Below the pieces are notes generated by a model, which was not told the DNA's origin, did not search any database, and was given only the letters and a program-made list of their open reading frames with translations. From positions 1 to 39,249 of the forward strand of contig JBOGEX010000005.1 in the NCBI GenBank assembly GCA_050741915.1: a DNA stretch of 39,249 nucleotides. Reading direction: 5' to 3'. Origin of the DNA: JACCTH01 sp050741915 (GTDB taxonomy: Bacteria > Actinomycetota > Acidimicrobiia > Spongiisociales > ZC4RG35). Numbering within the stretch: position 1 is the first letter of the stretch; the number at the start of each line of letters is the position of its first letter. This document shows, in pieces, positions 25,613 to 33,657 of the stretch. The position numbers and the translations under genes were made by a program.

Positions 25613-25864
25613 CTATCCGACCCGGCGATCATCGGCCGATCGTTGACTCCGGACCCACGCGCCCGGGTCCTCATCCCATTCGTGTCCTCGGTCCGAAATC
25701 ACCCCGAAGCTTGCCTCGATGTCGTCCCAACGTTGCTCGTCTTCGAGCCCTCGCCGGACCAACTCGGCCACAAATGCGCTTCGACGCCCTTTGCCGGCTC
25801 GGCGATCAAGTTCGGTCACGAGCTCAGCGAAATGAATGCGGCAGCCGCGGCTCGTTGCCGACAA
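25613..25864 (-). CDS. VapB-type antitoxin, start uncertain
   Basis: The frame ending at 25613, 5 nt before the broken vapC, encodes IHFAELVTELDRRAGKGRRSAFVAELVRRGL and DIEASFGVISDRGHEWDEDP, a typical ribbon-helix-helix antitoxin with an acidic tail. No ATG sits at the expected start. A TTG at 25864 would give about 83 residues; a GTG at 25819 gives a shorter one that cuts the DNA-binding strand. It diverges from the DUF2079 gene with a 9-bp gap. Confidence 0.7.
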   Translation of the reverse strand: MSATSRGCRIHFAELVTELDRRAGKGRRSAFVAELVRRGLEDEQRWDDIEASFGVISDRGHEWDEDPGAWVRSQRSADDRRVG

Positions 25865-25873
25865 TGAAAACTT

Positions 25874-27391
25874 ATGAAACACGTCAAGATCGAGCCTGAA
25901 ACCGTGGCTGTGCCGCCGACGCCAGGCTCCTCCGCGGTCAATGGCGAAATTGCACCCGATCGCCCGTACACGGAGCCGAAGGTCGATTGGCCCGACCTCC
26001 TCATCTGGGTGGCGATCGGCCTCTTCTTCCTCGTGATGTCGAGGGATGTCTTGTCCCTCCACAACAACTTCTGGTCCTTTGACTACGACCTGGGAATCTT
26101 CGACCAGGCCATCTGGCTCATGTCACGGGGTGAGGGATTTGTGACCGTGCGCGGGCTCGATGTCTTCGGTCACCACGGGTCATTCGCCTTCTATCTGTTG
26201 GTCCCGTTCTATTGGCTCGGGGCGGGGCCCAACTTCCTCAACATCGTCATGGTTCTATCGATTTGTTTTGCGGCGTGGATTCTCTTCAGGTACAGCCGCG
26301 AGCTGACCGCGAACGGATGGTGGGCGCTTCTTCTCGCGCTTGCATTCCTCGTCCACTACACCAACAGCTGGCAGGTGCGCGAGACCTTTCACCCCGAGGT
26401 GGTGGCGATGGCGCCGTTCATGGCGGGCTACGTCGCCGCCCGCGATCAGAGATGGAAAGCGTTCGCCGTCTGGATGGGGCTTGCGATCACGTGGAAAGAG
26501 GACATTGCCTTGGCAATCCTCATGGTCGGGATCCTGCTGGTCATCCGCGGTTTTCGACGGCCAGGTTGGATAACCGTGGTCTCGTCCCTGACCTATTTCG
26601 TCCTGGTGACACGAATTCTCATCCCGGCTTTCTCAGACGGCGTCGTTTTCTATGAGAACTTCTACGGTGACCTGGGAGCAGGCCCGGTGGACCTCGCCCG
26701 GACGGTCCTGACCAATCCGGGGGCCGTTGGCGGCACCCTCGTTCAACACGACTTCATCGGTTACGTCCGGGATCTCCTGGCTCCCTACGCATTCGTTCCC
26801 CTGCTTTCTCCCCTCACTCTGCTGATCGCGCTGCCTCAGGTGCTGGCGAACCTGCTGACAAACGTCGACTGGACTCAGAATCTGAGGGTCCATTACGCGG
26901 CGATGCCTTTGGCCGCAGCCTCTCTCGCCCTGGTCGAGGAGTTCGCCCGGATCAAGAGGAACGGCACTCGTAGATTCGCCCTCGGGGCGGTGGCCGCCAT
27001 GTCGTTGGCGACAGCTGTTGCTTGGGGCACGTTGCCTTTCGGCGTTGAGTACGACCAGGGGATCTGGCCCATCTACGGCAACGACCGCCGCACATTGCTG
27101 GAGGCGGCGGTAGCCATGCCCGGCCCCGCCGACGAGGTGACGGCCACTTACAACCTGACACCGCATCTGAGCCGGCGAAGAGTGATCTACACCTGGCCCA
27201 ATCCCTGGCGGGCCCTCCACTGGGGGACCGGAAGCGAGGAGCCACCCGATCCCTCGATCATCCGTTGGCTGGTGATCGATCGCACCGTGCTCGGCGACTC
27301 GGCGGCCGAATTCGAATCGGTCCTCGACTCTGAGCCATGGGAGGTCGTCATGGACCAAGGTGGAGTCTTGGTAGCCAGACGCACCCCCTAG
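25874..27391 (+). CDS. DUF2079 multi-pass membrane protein
   Basis: A 505-residue integral membrane protein with about 10 hydrophobic segments after a polar N-terminus (first segment LLIWVAIGLFFLVM near 38-52). The motifs NNFWSFDYDLGIFDQAIW near 60 and a W-V-RETFHPE segment near 165 are characteristic of DUF2079, which has a GT-C glycosyltransferase-like topology. The enzymatic role is unknown. It is followed after 25 bp by etfB, so it may be co-transcribed with the ETF genes, but no functional link to C1 metabolism is evident. Confidence 0.88.
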   Translation: MKHVKIEPETVAVPPTPGSSAVNGEIAPDRPYTEPKVDWPDLLIWVAIGLFFLVMSRDVLSLHNNFWSFDYDLGIFDQAIWLMSRGEGFVTVRGLDVFGHHGSFAFYLLVPFYWLGAGPNFLNIVMVLSICFAAWILFRYSRELTANGWWALLLALAFLVHYTNSWQVRETFHPEVVAMAPFMAGYVAARDQRWKAFAVWMGLAITWKEDIALAILMVGILLVIRGFRRPGWITVVSSLTYFVLVTRILIPAFSDGVVFYENFYGDLGAGPVDLARTVLTNPGAVGGTLVQHDFIGYVRDLLAPYAFVPLLSPLTLLIALPQVLANLLTNVDWTQNLRVHYAAMPLAAASLALVEEFARIKRNGTRRFALGAVAAMSLATAVAWGTLPFGVEYDQGIWPIYGNDRRTLLEAAVAMPGPADEVTATYNLTPHLSRRRVIYTWPNPWRALHWGTGSEEPPDPSIIRWLVIDRTVLGDSAAEFESVLDSEPWEVVMDQGGVLVARRTP

Positions 27392-27416
27392 ACGAAGCCG
27401 ATACCGTTCTCTCCTC

Positions 27417-28178
27417 GTGAAGACTCTGGTTTGTATAAAGCGCGTCCCGGCCCCGGGGGCGCGAATCAACCTCACTCCCGACGCTCGCTCGATCGATGCT
27501 CGCCACCTGTCGTTCACAGTCAGTCCCCACGAAGAGTGTGCGGTGGAAGAGGCAATTCGGCTCAAGGAACTTCACGGTGGAACCGTCACTGTGCTGACGC
27601 TCGGCCGGTCCGAAGCTGAGGAACAGCTTCGTTACACAATCTCGGTCGGCGCCGACGAGGCAGTTCTGCTCGCGACCGATGAGGTGGATGTCGACCCGCA
27701 GGCGACTGCCGCCGCCTTGAGCGCCCGCATCGAGGATCTGGAGGCCGAGGGCATGTTTGATCTCATCCTGTTCGGAAACGAGTCGGCCGATTCCGGCGGC
27801 TATCAGGTGGGGGTTCGGGTCGCTCATGCCCTTGGCCGGCCCGTAATTAGCGGGATCAAGGGACTCAAGGTGGAGGATCAGACGGTGGAGGCGCGGCGGG
27901 AGATCGACGGTGGGTTCGAGATCTATCGACTCCCGCTGCCCGCGGTCGTCGCGGTCAAGGAAGGGATCAACTTGCCCCGCTATCCAACGCTCCCTGGCCG
28001 CCTCCGGGCGAAGAAGGCAGAGGTAAGGACCGCCGAACCTGAGCTGAAGCCAGGCGGTTTGAGAATGGTTTCGCTTGCCACGCCGGTCGAGCAGCAGACC
28101 ACAACCAAGGTGTTGGGTCACGGGTCGGAGGCAGCCTCGGCAGTGGTCGACCTATTCGACGAGCTGGGCCTCTTGTGA
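27417..28178 (+). CDS. etfB: Electron transfer flavoprotein beta subunit
   Basis: Takes electrons from flavin dehydrogenases and, with EtfA, passes them towards the quinone pool. It has 253 residues. Hallmarks are KTLVCIKRVP at the N-terminus, the AMP-binding region, and LPLPAVVAVKEGINLPRYPTL, the signature near residue 178. The start is GTG 27417. It overlaps etfA by GTGA. The likely electron donor is the DMGDH-like protein at 22684-25191. Confidence 0.96.
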   Translation: MKTLVCIKRVPAPGARINLTPDARSIDARHLSFTVSPHEECAVEEAIRLKELHGGTVTVLTLGRSEAEEQLRYTISVGADEAVLLATDEVDVDPQATAAALSARIEDLEAEGMFDLILFGNESADSGGYQVGVRVAHALGRPVISGIKGLKVEDQTVEARREIDGGFEIYRLPLPAVVAVKEGINLPRYPTLPGRLRAKKAEVRTAEPELKPGGLRMVSLATPVEQQTTTKVLGHGSEAASAVVDLFDELGLL

Positions 28179-29101
28179 ACCGGGTTCTGGTCTTTGTCGG
28201 TCCCTCGGATGACCTCGACCGCCAGGCCGTTTCCCTGGCGGCCGGGCTGGGCTCGGTCGAGGTGGTTTCTGTCGGCCTATCGGGGGTTGGTGGTGTCGAT
28301 AAGGCGTGGCAGATCGAAGCGGCTCTTCTGTCTGACTACGCACCGGAAGCAATCGCCGAGAGCCTCGCCCAGTTGGTAGGTCAGGAAATGCCGGCGGCGG
28401 TAGTGGCCGCTGGTAGCGATCGAAGCAGCGAGGTCATGGCCCATCTGGCGGCGCTGCTCGATCTGCCACTCGCTACCAACGTCCTGACGGTTTCCCCCGG
28501 AACCGATGACTGGGCTCTGACCAGGGTGCGGTGGGGGGGAAGCCTGATCGAAGATGCGAAGCTCTCGGCTTTCATCAAGCTCATGACAGTGGCGCCCCAC
28601 TCCCAGCCAGTCTGGGACAGATCCGAGCTAGTCCAGACTGAGGTCTTCAAACCGGACTTGACCGAGGAGCTGGCCCGCACCCGCGTCACCGAGCGGGTCA
28701 CGGTCGATGAAGGCATCACTCTCACGACGGCCCCGCTAATCGTCAGCGGTGGCCGGGGGGTGGGCTCGGCGGAGGGTTTCGCGGTCCTGGAGGAGCTCGC
28801 CGGCTTGCTGGGCGGAGCAGTGGGGTGTTCACGGGTCGTGACAAACAACGGATGGCGATCTCACCGTGATCAGGTCGGACAGACTGGCACCAGGGTTGCC
28901 CCCAACCTCTATGTCGCATGCGGGATCTCGGGCGCCATCCAACATTGGGTGGGAATGATGGCGGCCAAGAAAGTCCTGGCAATCAACCTCGATCCCGACG
29001 CGCCGATGGTCACCAAGGCCGATTACGCCGTGATCGGAGACCTCCACGAGGTGCTCCCGGCCATCATCGCCGAGATAAAACGCCGCCAGGAGGTGCCATG
29101 A
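28175..29101 (+). CDS. etfA: Electron transfer flavoprotein alpha subunit
   Basis: FAD-binding subunit of ETF with 308 residues. The C-terminal FAD domain has SGGRGVGS, SRVVTNNGW, QVGQTGTRVAPNLYVACGISGAIQH and INLDPDAPMVTKADY, the full EtfA signature set. Start GTG 28175 overlaps the etfB stop; its stop overlaps the next ATG (ATGA), so the four genes etfB-etfA-tfoX-like-split-barrel form one transcript. Confidence 0.97.
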   Translation: MNRVLVFVGPSDDLDRQAVSLAAGLGSVEVVSVGLSGVGGVDKAWQIEAALLSDYAPEAIAESLAQLVGQEMPAAVVAAGSDRSSEVMAHLAALLDLPLATNVLTVSPGTDDWALTRVRWGGSLIEDAKLSAFIKLMTVAPHSQPVWDRSELVQTEVFKPDLTEELARTRVTERVTVDEGITLTTAPLIVSGGRGVGSAEGFAVLEELAGLLGGAVGCSRVVTNNGWRSHRDQVGQTGTRVAPNLYVACGISGAIQHWVGMMAAKKVLAINLDPDAPMVTKADYAVIGDLHEVLPAIIAEIKRRQEVP

Positions 29102-29466
29102 AAATGCCTAAACCCGGGGCACCGGACAAGGAGCTGTTCCAAAAACTTCTACCGGATGCGCCGGGTGTGACTCAACGCGCGATGTTCGGTCAGTTGGCTG
29201 GCTTTGTGAATGGGAACATGTTCTTGTGTCTGTTCGGTGACCGCATCGCCGTCAAGTTGCCGGACGACCGGGCCCAGGAGCTTTTGGGTATCGACGACGC
29301 GGCCCCGTTTATGCCAATGGAAGGCCGGCCGATGAAGGGCTACGTCACCTTGCCCTCGGTCTGGAACTCAAACCCCGAGCAGGCCGAGCATTGGGTTGAG
29401 CGGTCCCTCGCCTACGTTCGTACTCTCCCACCCAAGGAAAAGAAGCCGCCGAGGAAGGGGAAATAA
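29098..29466 (+). CDS. TfoX N-terminal domain-like protein
   Basis: A 122-residue soluble protein. TQRAMFGQLAGFVNGNMFLCLFGDRIAVKL matches the TfoX N-terminal (COG3070-like) fold. In gammaproteobacteria TfoX promotes competence, but the isolated N-terminal domain here is of unknown function. The C-terminus is Lys/Pro-rich (KEKKPPRKGK). It is coupled to etfA by ATGA and followed 3 nt later by the split-barrel gene. Confidence 0.82.
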   Translation: MKMPKPGAPDKELFQKLLPDAPGVTQRAMFGQLAGFVNGNMFLCLFGDRIAVKLPDDRAQELLGIDDAAPFMPMEGRPMKGYVTLPSVWNSNPEQAEHWVERSLAYVRTLPPKEKKPPRKGK

Positions 29467-29469
29467 TTG

Positions 29470-29871
29470 ATGGAAACTCTGAAGTCCGGCCACCGGGCAA
29501 GACTCGAACAAGAGTTGATTCTCTGGCTGACGACCGTTCGTCCCAACGGGCAGCCGCAGACCTTGCCAGTCTGGTTCGTGGTTGACGGCAACGACCTGCT
29601 GGTGTGGTCCAAGGAGGGTGCTCGCACGATGAACCTCGCCGGGAACTCCTTGGTGTCGGCTCATGTCAGCGACAACGGCACCGGCGGCAACATCCTCACC
29701 ATCGAGGGAGAGGCTGTCATCGAGACCAACCTGGGACCCCCCAGCCAGCATCCTGGCTATGTCAAGCGCTATCAGCGTCGGATGGATAAATCCCGATGGA
29801 CTTGGGAATGGTTCGAAAGCGTCTACAAGGTGCCGATCCGGATCAGTCTCCGGAAGGTTCGGACCGAGTGA
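29470..29871 (+). CDS. Pyridoxamine-5'-phosphate oxidase-like split-barrel protein (F420 or flavin class)
   Basis: A 133-residue split beta-barrel. LWLTTVRPNGQPQTLPVWFVVDGNDLLVWS is the typical first half of the PPOX class F420-dependent family common in actinobacteria. Cofactor choice (F420, FMN or heme) cannot be settled by reading alone. ATG 29470 is the second of two adjacent possible starts. Its 3' end overlaps the frameshifted clpP tail by 29 bp in convergent orientation. Confidence 0.82.
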   Translation: METLKSGHRARLEQELILWLTTVRPNGQPQTLPVWFVVDGNDLLVWSKEGARTMNLAGNSLVSAHVSDNGTGGNILTIEGEAVIETNLGPPSQHPGYVKRYQRRMDKSRWTWEWFESVYKVPIRISLRKVRTE

Positions 29872-30476
29872 GTCCCAGGCCAGCCGGGATTCGGCTCGGC
29901 GAAAGAACCCCATCCGCCAGCCCGTAGGCCACGGCTTCCTCGGCGCTCATCCAGTGGTCGCGATCGGTATCCTTTTCGACTCTTTTCGATGGGCTGGCCC
30001 GAATGTTGGGAAAGGATCCTGACCATGGTCTGGCGATGACGGACGATCTCCCTGGCATGGATCTCGATGTCGCTGGCCTGTCCTTCGATCCCGCCGACAA
30101 TGTGGGGCTGGTGGATCAGCACCCGAGCATGCGGTAGGACCATCCGTTTTCCCGGCGCTCCGGCGGCAAGGATGACTGCCGCCGCGGAGGCGGCGAGTCC
30201 GATACAAGTGGTCGCCACCTCGGGCCGGAGGCTCTGGATGGTGTCGTAGATCGCCATCATCGCCGACCCTTCCCCACCAGGTGAGTTGATGTAGAGATGG
30301 ACGTCCTTTTCGGGATCCTCAGCTTCGAGGTATAGAAGCTGGGCGACGATGAGATTCGCCACTTCGGAGTCCAATTGTCGGCCGAAGAAGACGATGCACT
30401 GGCCGAGAAGCTGGGAATAGATGTCGTATGCCCGCTCTCCTCTTGGGGTCTGCTCGATAACGGTCGGGATCAACAT
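29843..30476 (-). pseudogene. clpP: ATP-dependent Clp protease proteolytic subunit with C-terminal frameshift
   Basis: Serine peptidase subunit of Clp. From ATG 30476 the frame reads MLIPTVIEQTPRGERAYDIYS, LYINSPGGEGSAM, GLAASAA (catalytic Ser) and ARVLIHQP (catalytic His), then SGQPIEK. There the family sequence continues in another frame as VEKDTDRDHWMSAEEA and YGLADGVL, ending at 29843. One extra base near 29978-29988, between two AAAAG runs, breaks the gene and removes the catalytic Asp (in TDRDH) from the first frame, which instead runs on to 29823. It may be decay, a consensus error, or less likely programmed frameshifting. Confidence 0.85.
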
Positions 30477-30497
30477 GGCTTGCCTCCGTTGGGGACG

Positions 30498-30545
30498 CGC
30501 AACCTTCAAGTTGCATGTTAGCCGATGCGCAACCTGGAAGTTGCG
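30498..30545. promoter_or_regulatory. Two tandem palindromes between clpP and the SRPBCC-arsR pair
   Basis: CGCAAC-N6-GTTGCA at 30498-30515 and CGCAAC-N6-GTTGCG at 30528-30545, centres exactly 30 bp apart (about three helical turns). They share GCAACCT..AAGTTGC. The second abuts the TATAAT box at 30546. The layout fits binding by the ArsR-type regulator encoded at 30917-31213, controlling its own operon and perhaps clpP. Confidence 0.7.
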
Positions 30546-30551
30546 TATAAT
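30546..30551 (+). promoter_or_regulatory. Consensus -10 box, probably leaderless promoter
   Basis: A perfect TATAAT lies 6 bp before the GTG at 30558. Transcription would begin at or next to the start codon, giving a leaderless mRNA, common in actinobacteria. The overlapping palindrome would block RNA polymerase when bound. Confidence 0.65.
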
Positions 30552-30557
30552 TGGAGC

Positions 30558-30914
30558 GTGGACGAGCTTCTTCCCAAAGTCGAGCGGTCGGTAGACCTGT
30601 CGGTTAGCCCCGATATTGCTTGGTCGCACCTGATCAACGGTGAGCTGGCGACTCTTTGGATGGGAGGAACGATGTCTATCGAGCCCCGGCTCGGAGGCAA
30701 GGTTCACCTGGCCACCGATGGACTAATGAAGGTCTTCGGAACCGTAGAAGAAATGGTGGCTCGAGAATCCATCACATGGGCCTGGCGCACGGCAGAGGGA
30801 GAGCCGACCCAGGTCACTCTTCGCCTCGAGCCAAGAGAGATCGGATGCCGGCTCCATGTGACCGAGCAGATGGTGCCTTACGAGATCGTCTACGTTCCGC
30901 CCTTCCGGGACTGA
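30558..30914 (+). CDS. SRPBCC (AHSA1/START-like) domain protein
   Basis: A 118-residue helix-grip protein: VERSVDLSVSPDIAWSHLING, then GGKVHLATDGLMKVFGTVEEM, ITWAWRTAEGEP and a C-terminal helix. SRPBCC proteins bind hydrophobic ligands; those paired with ArsR regulators are common, with unknown ligands. GTG 30558 is chosen because of the TATAAT box directly upstream; the in-frame ATG at 30525 would lie inside the operator. It is followed by the ArsR gene after 2 bp. Confidence 0.8.
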   Translation: MDELLPKVERSVDLSVSPDIAWSHLINGELATLWMGGTMSIEPRLGGKVHLATDGLMKVFGTVEEMVARESITWAWRTAEGEPTQVTLRLEPREIGCRLHVTEQMVPYEIVYVPPFRD

Positions 30915-30916
30915 GC

Positions 30917-31213
30917 GTGGACGTTTTTACTGCTCTCTCCGACCCCACGCGTCGGGAGCTCATACGACGCCTGGCCAACGGACCCGCCACTGCCACTCAG
31001 TTGTCGCGCCGGTTCCCGATCAGCCGTCAGGCGATCAGCAAACACCTGGCGGTGCTGGACGAGGCGGGTCTGGTCGACCGCAGCTCGAAAGGACGCGAGG
31101 TCCGCTATTCGCTTCGAACCGAGAGGCTGGCCGATGTGTCCTCGTGGGTCACCGATGTCGGCAAATCCTGGGACCGCCGCCTGGCGCGTCTCAAGAAGTC
31201 CCTCGATTCCTAG
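30917..31213 (+). CDS. ArsR-family transcriptional regulator
   Basis: A 98-residue winged-helix repressor: VFTALSDPTRRELIRRLANGPATATQLSRRFPISRQAISKHLAVLDEAGLV is the classic ArsR HTH. No metal-binding Cys cluster is present, so it is probably not a metal sensor. Start GTG 30917 lies 2 nt after the SRPBCC stop. Its likely operators are the palindromes at 30498-30545. Confidence 0.93.
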   Translation: MDVFTALSDPTRRELIRRLANGPATATQLSRRFPISRQAISKHLAVLDEAGLVDRSSKGREVRYSLRTERLADVSSWVTDVGKSWDRRLARLKKSLDS

Positions 31214-31229
31214 TGAGCGAACCCAGGGT

Positions 31230-31254
31230 GTAGACGTTGTCCAACAACGTATAC
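31230..31254. terminator. Hairpin between convergent arsR and SDR genes
   Basis: ACGTTGT (31234-31240) and ACAACGT (31244-31250) pair around a 3-nt loop, with TGTA/TACA extending the stem beyond one mismatch. It lies 16 bp after arsR and 23 bp after the SDR stop on the other strand. No T-tract follows, so factor-independent termination is uncertain. Confidence 0.45.
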
Positions 31255-31277
31255 AGCCCAGAGAACGGCGGGAACGG

Positions 31278-32096
31278 CTACCAGAGACTGCCGGCCGAGA
31301 CCCGGAGATCCTCCATAGTGACGCCTTTGGCCCCATCGCTACAGAGAAACAAAGCAAGCGCGCCAATTTCCGAGGGCGAGATGAGGCGACCCTGGGGGTT
31401 CGACTTCTCGACGTCGGCGACGTACTCATCTCCTGAACGGTGTTCGTGCCCGGCGATGTCGGTCATCCAGGCCCGACCGAACGAGGTATCGACCCAAGTT
31501 GGGCTGATGGCGTTGCAGGTCACCCCGTGCGGCGCCCCCTCCAAAGCCACCGCTCGAGTCAAGCCGACTACTCCCGCCTTGGAGGCGCAATAGGCCCCGG
31601 ACGTGGCTGCCCCCACCGAGGCCGCTGTGGAGGCGATGTTGATGATCCGCCCCCATTTTCCTTCGATCATCATCGGGAGCACTCGCTTGATGGCGCGGTA
31701 GGTCCCTGTGAGGTTCACTTCGATCACCTTGTTCCACAGGGCGTCAGGGTGTCCAACGATCGTCTGCTCAGCGGTGATCCCGGCGGCGTTCACCAGGATC
31801 TCCACCGGGCCAAAACGCTCTATCGTCGATCGCCAGAACTCGTCGACAGACTCGTCGGAAGTCACGTCGAGATTCATCCCCAAGGCGTCCGACCCGAGCC
31901 GTGAGAGTGCGTGATCCAACTGCTCCTGTCCCGGCAGATGGGTCAGCTCTCCCGCCGCCTGCCTCCCGCCGGCGAGGAGAGAGCCAATCGCAACCTTCGC
32001 CCCGGCCGATGCCAATGCGTGCGCGATTGCCAACCCCATGCCCGATGCCCCGCCAGTGACCATGGCGGTGCGATCCGCCAGGAACCTCTCCGCCAT
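31278..32096 (-). CDS. Short-chain dehydrogenase/reductase
   Basis: NAD(P)-dependent oxidoreductase of 272 residues: TGGASGMG cofactor loop near residue 13, NAAGI near 100, catalytic Ser region IINIAS and Tyr-x3-Lys as YCASK near 165. The overall pattern, with a late SPTWVDTSFGRAW segment, resembles 3-hydroxybutyrate or 3-oxoacyl-type SDRs; the substrate is unknown. ATG 32096 has GAGGAG upstream. It follows the ALDH gene by 13 bp on the same strand, suggesting a shared pathway, perhaps the alcohol-to-aldehyde step (for example choline) before the ALDH; this is inference. Confidence 0.88.
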   Translation of the reverse strand: MAERFLADRTAMVTGGASGMGLAIAHALASAGAKVAIGSLLAGGRQAAGELTHLPGQEQLDHALSRLGSDALGMNLDVTSDESVDEFWRSTIERFGPVEILVNAAGITAEQTIVGHPDALWNKVIEVNLTGTYRAIKRVLPMMIEGKWGRIINIASTAASVGAATSGAYCASKAGVVGLTRAVALEGAPHGVTCNAISPTWVDTSFGRAWMTDIAGHEHRSGDEYVADVEKSNPQGRLISPSEIGALALFLCSDGAKGVTMEDLRVSAGSLW

Positions 32097-32109
32097 CTGT
32101 TCTCCTCGG

Positions 32110-33570
32110 TTAGTAAGGCGCCTCGACATCACCCATCTCCACATACACACTTTTCAATTGGGTGTAGTGGCCGATGGTGGTGAGGCTGTTCTCGCGTCCG
32201 ATCCCCGATTGTTTGTAGCCGCCGAAGGGCATCTCGATGGGGGTGACGTTGTAGTTGTTGATCCAGGTCGTCCCCGCCTCGAGCCTCGCTACCACCCGAT
32301 GAGCTCGCTGGACGTCGCGGGTGAAGACCCCGGCGGCCAGGCCATAGTCGGTGTCGTTGGCCCGCGCGATCACTTCGTCCTCGTCAGTGAACGTGAGCAC
32401 CGCCATCACCGGACCGAAGATCTCCTCGCGGACGATCCTCATCTCGTCGGTGCAGCTATCGAAAACCGTGGGCTCGACGAAGTAGCCATTCCTTAAGGCC
32501 GGGTCGTCTGGTCGTCCTCCCCCGATCAATACTTTCGCCCCCGCCTCCTTCCCGGCCTCGATGTAGCCGAGCACCTTGTCCATGTGCTCTTTCGAGATCA
32601 GGGCGCCAACGTGGGTGTCGGGATCCATCGGATCGCCAATCTTCATCTTGGCCGTCCGAGTGACAAGCTTGTCGACGAACTCGTCGTGCACCGCTTCATG
32701 GACGAAGACCCGGGTCCCGTTGGAGCAGATCTCGCCCTGGGTGTAGAAGTTGGCCATGAGTGCGGCGGAGACGGCGTTGTCGATGTGGGCGTCCTCGAAA
32801 ACGATCAGCGGCGATTTTCCGCCCAACTCGAGGGTGACGTTCTTCAGAGTGGAAGCGGCGTTGGCCATCACGAGCTTGCCGGTTCCGACCTCGCCAGTGA
32901 GCGAGACCTTGGCCACCCCCGGATGGGACACCAACGCCTCTCCCGTGCGATGGTCCCCTTGAACGACGTTGAAGACGCCGTCGGGAAGTCCCGCCTCCGT
33001 AAAGATCTCGGCCAACCGGAGGGCAGTGAGGGGGGTGAGCTCGGCCGGCTTGAAGACCATCGAGTTGCCACAGGCCAGCGCCGGTCCCGACTTCCAGCAG
33101 GCGATCTGGATGGGGTAGTTCCAGGCCCCGATCCCGACACAGACTCCGAGCGGCTCGCGGCGGGTGTAGATCCAGGAGTTGGCGAGTTGGAACGTCTCGC
33201 CATGGATCGAGGCGGCGAGACCGGCGTAGAACTCGATGGCGTCGGCTCCAGAGAGTACGTCGACTGCCACGGCTTCCTGCCACGGTTTGCCGGTGTCCGC
33301 CACCTCGAGCCGGGCGAGATCCTCGTTGTATCGCCGGAGCAGTTCCACAGCTCGATTGAGGATCCGACCACGCTCGGCCCCACTCATCTCTCGCCAGACC
33401 TCGAATCCCTCACGGGCAGATCTCACCGCCCGGTCAACGTCTTTAGGGCCGGCATGCTGCACGGTGCAGATGACCTGGCCGGTGGCGGGGTTGATCGTGT
33501 CGAACGTCTCGCCACTGGTGGCGTCGGTCCGCTGGCCCGCGATGAAAAGACCTTGCTCTGGCAGCTGCAC
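32110..33570 (-). CDS. betB: Aldehyde dehydrogenase, betaine aldehyde dehydrogenase-like
   Basis: Oxidises an aldehyde with NAD(P). A 486-residue ALDH: PWNYP-type motif GAWNYPIQIACW near 145, catalytic Glu in LELGGKSPL near 248, and catalytic Cys at about 282 within GEICSNGTRVFV, the form typical of betaine aldehyde dehydrogenases. Start GTG 33570 gives VQLPEQGLFIAG and the usual family length. The location beside a glycine betaine-type transporter supports conversion of betaine aldehyde to glycine betaine, though other amino-aldehydes are possible. Confidence 0.85.
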   Translation of the reverse strand: MQLPEQGLFIAGQRTDATSGETFDTINPATGQVICTVQHAGPKDVDRAVRSAREGFEVWREMSGAERGRILNRAVELLRRYNEDLARLEVADTGKPWQEAVAVDVLSGADAIEFYAGLAASIHGETFQLANSWIYTRREPLGVCVGIGAWNYPIQIACWKSGPALACGNSMVFKPAELTPLTALRLAEIFTEAGLPDGVFNVVQGDHRTGEALVSHPGVAKVSLTGEVGTGKLVMANAASTLKNVTLELGGKSPLIVFEDAHIDNAVSAALMANFYTQGEICSNGTRVFVHEAVHDEFVDKLVTRTAKMKIGDPMDPDTHVGALISKEHMDKVLGYIEAGKEAGAKVLIGGGRPDDPALRNGYFVEPTVFDSCTDEMRIVREEIFGPVMAVLTFTDEDEVIARANDTDYGLAAGVFTRDVQRAHRVVARLEAGTTWINNYNVTPIEMPFGGYKQSGIGRENSLTTIGHYTQLKSVYVEMGDVEAPY

Positions 33571-33609
33571 GGACCGAGACGCTAGTAGGCGGTGGCGAGG
33601 CTTCTCGCT

Positions 33610-33642
33610 ACGCAGCGGGTCCGGTTTCCGACCCCGCTGCGT
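33610..33642 (-). repeat. Hairpin between permease and ALDH genes
   Basis: ACGCAGCGGG (33610-33619) is perfectly inverted as CCCGCTGCGT (33633-33642) with a 13-nt loop. It lies just after the permease stop and before the ALDH start, on the transcribed strand of both. It may separate expression of the transporter and enzyme genes by processing or partial termination. Confidence 0.55.
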
Positions 33643-33657
33643 CATAAAAACGCGGTT

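Noticed and set aside
30477..30707. N-terminal extension of clpP
   Set aside because: It crosses the operator/promoter region and the SRPBCC gene; ClpP homology begins at ATG 30476.
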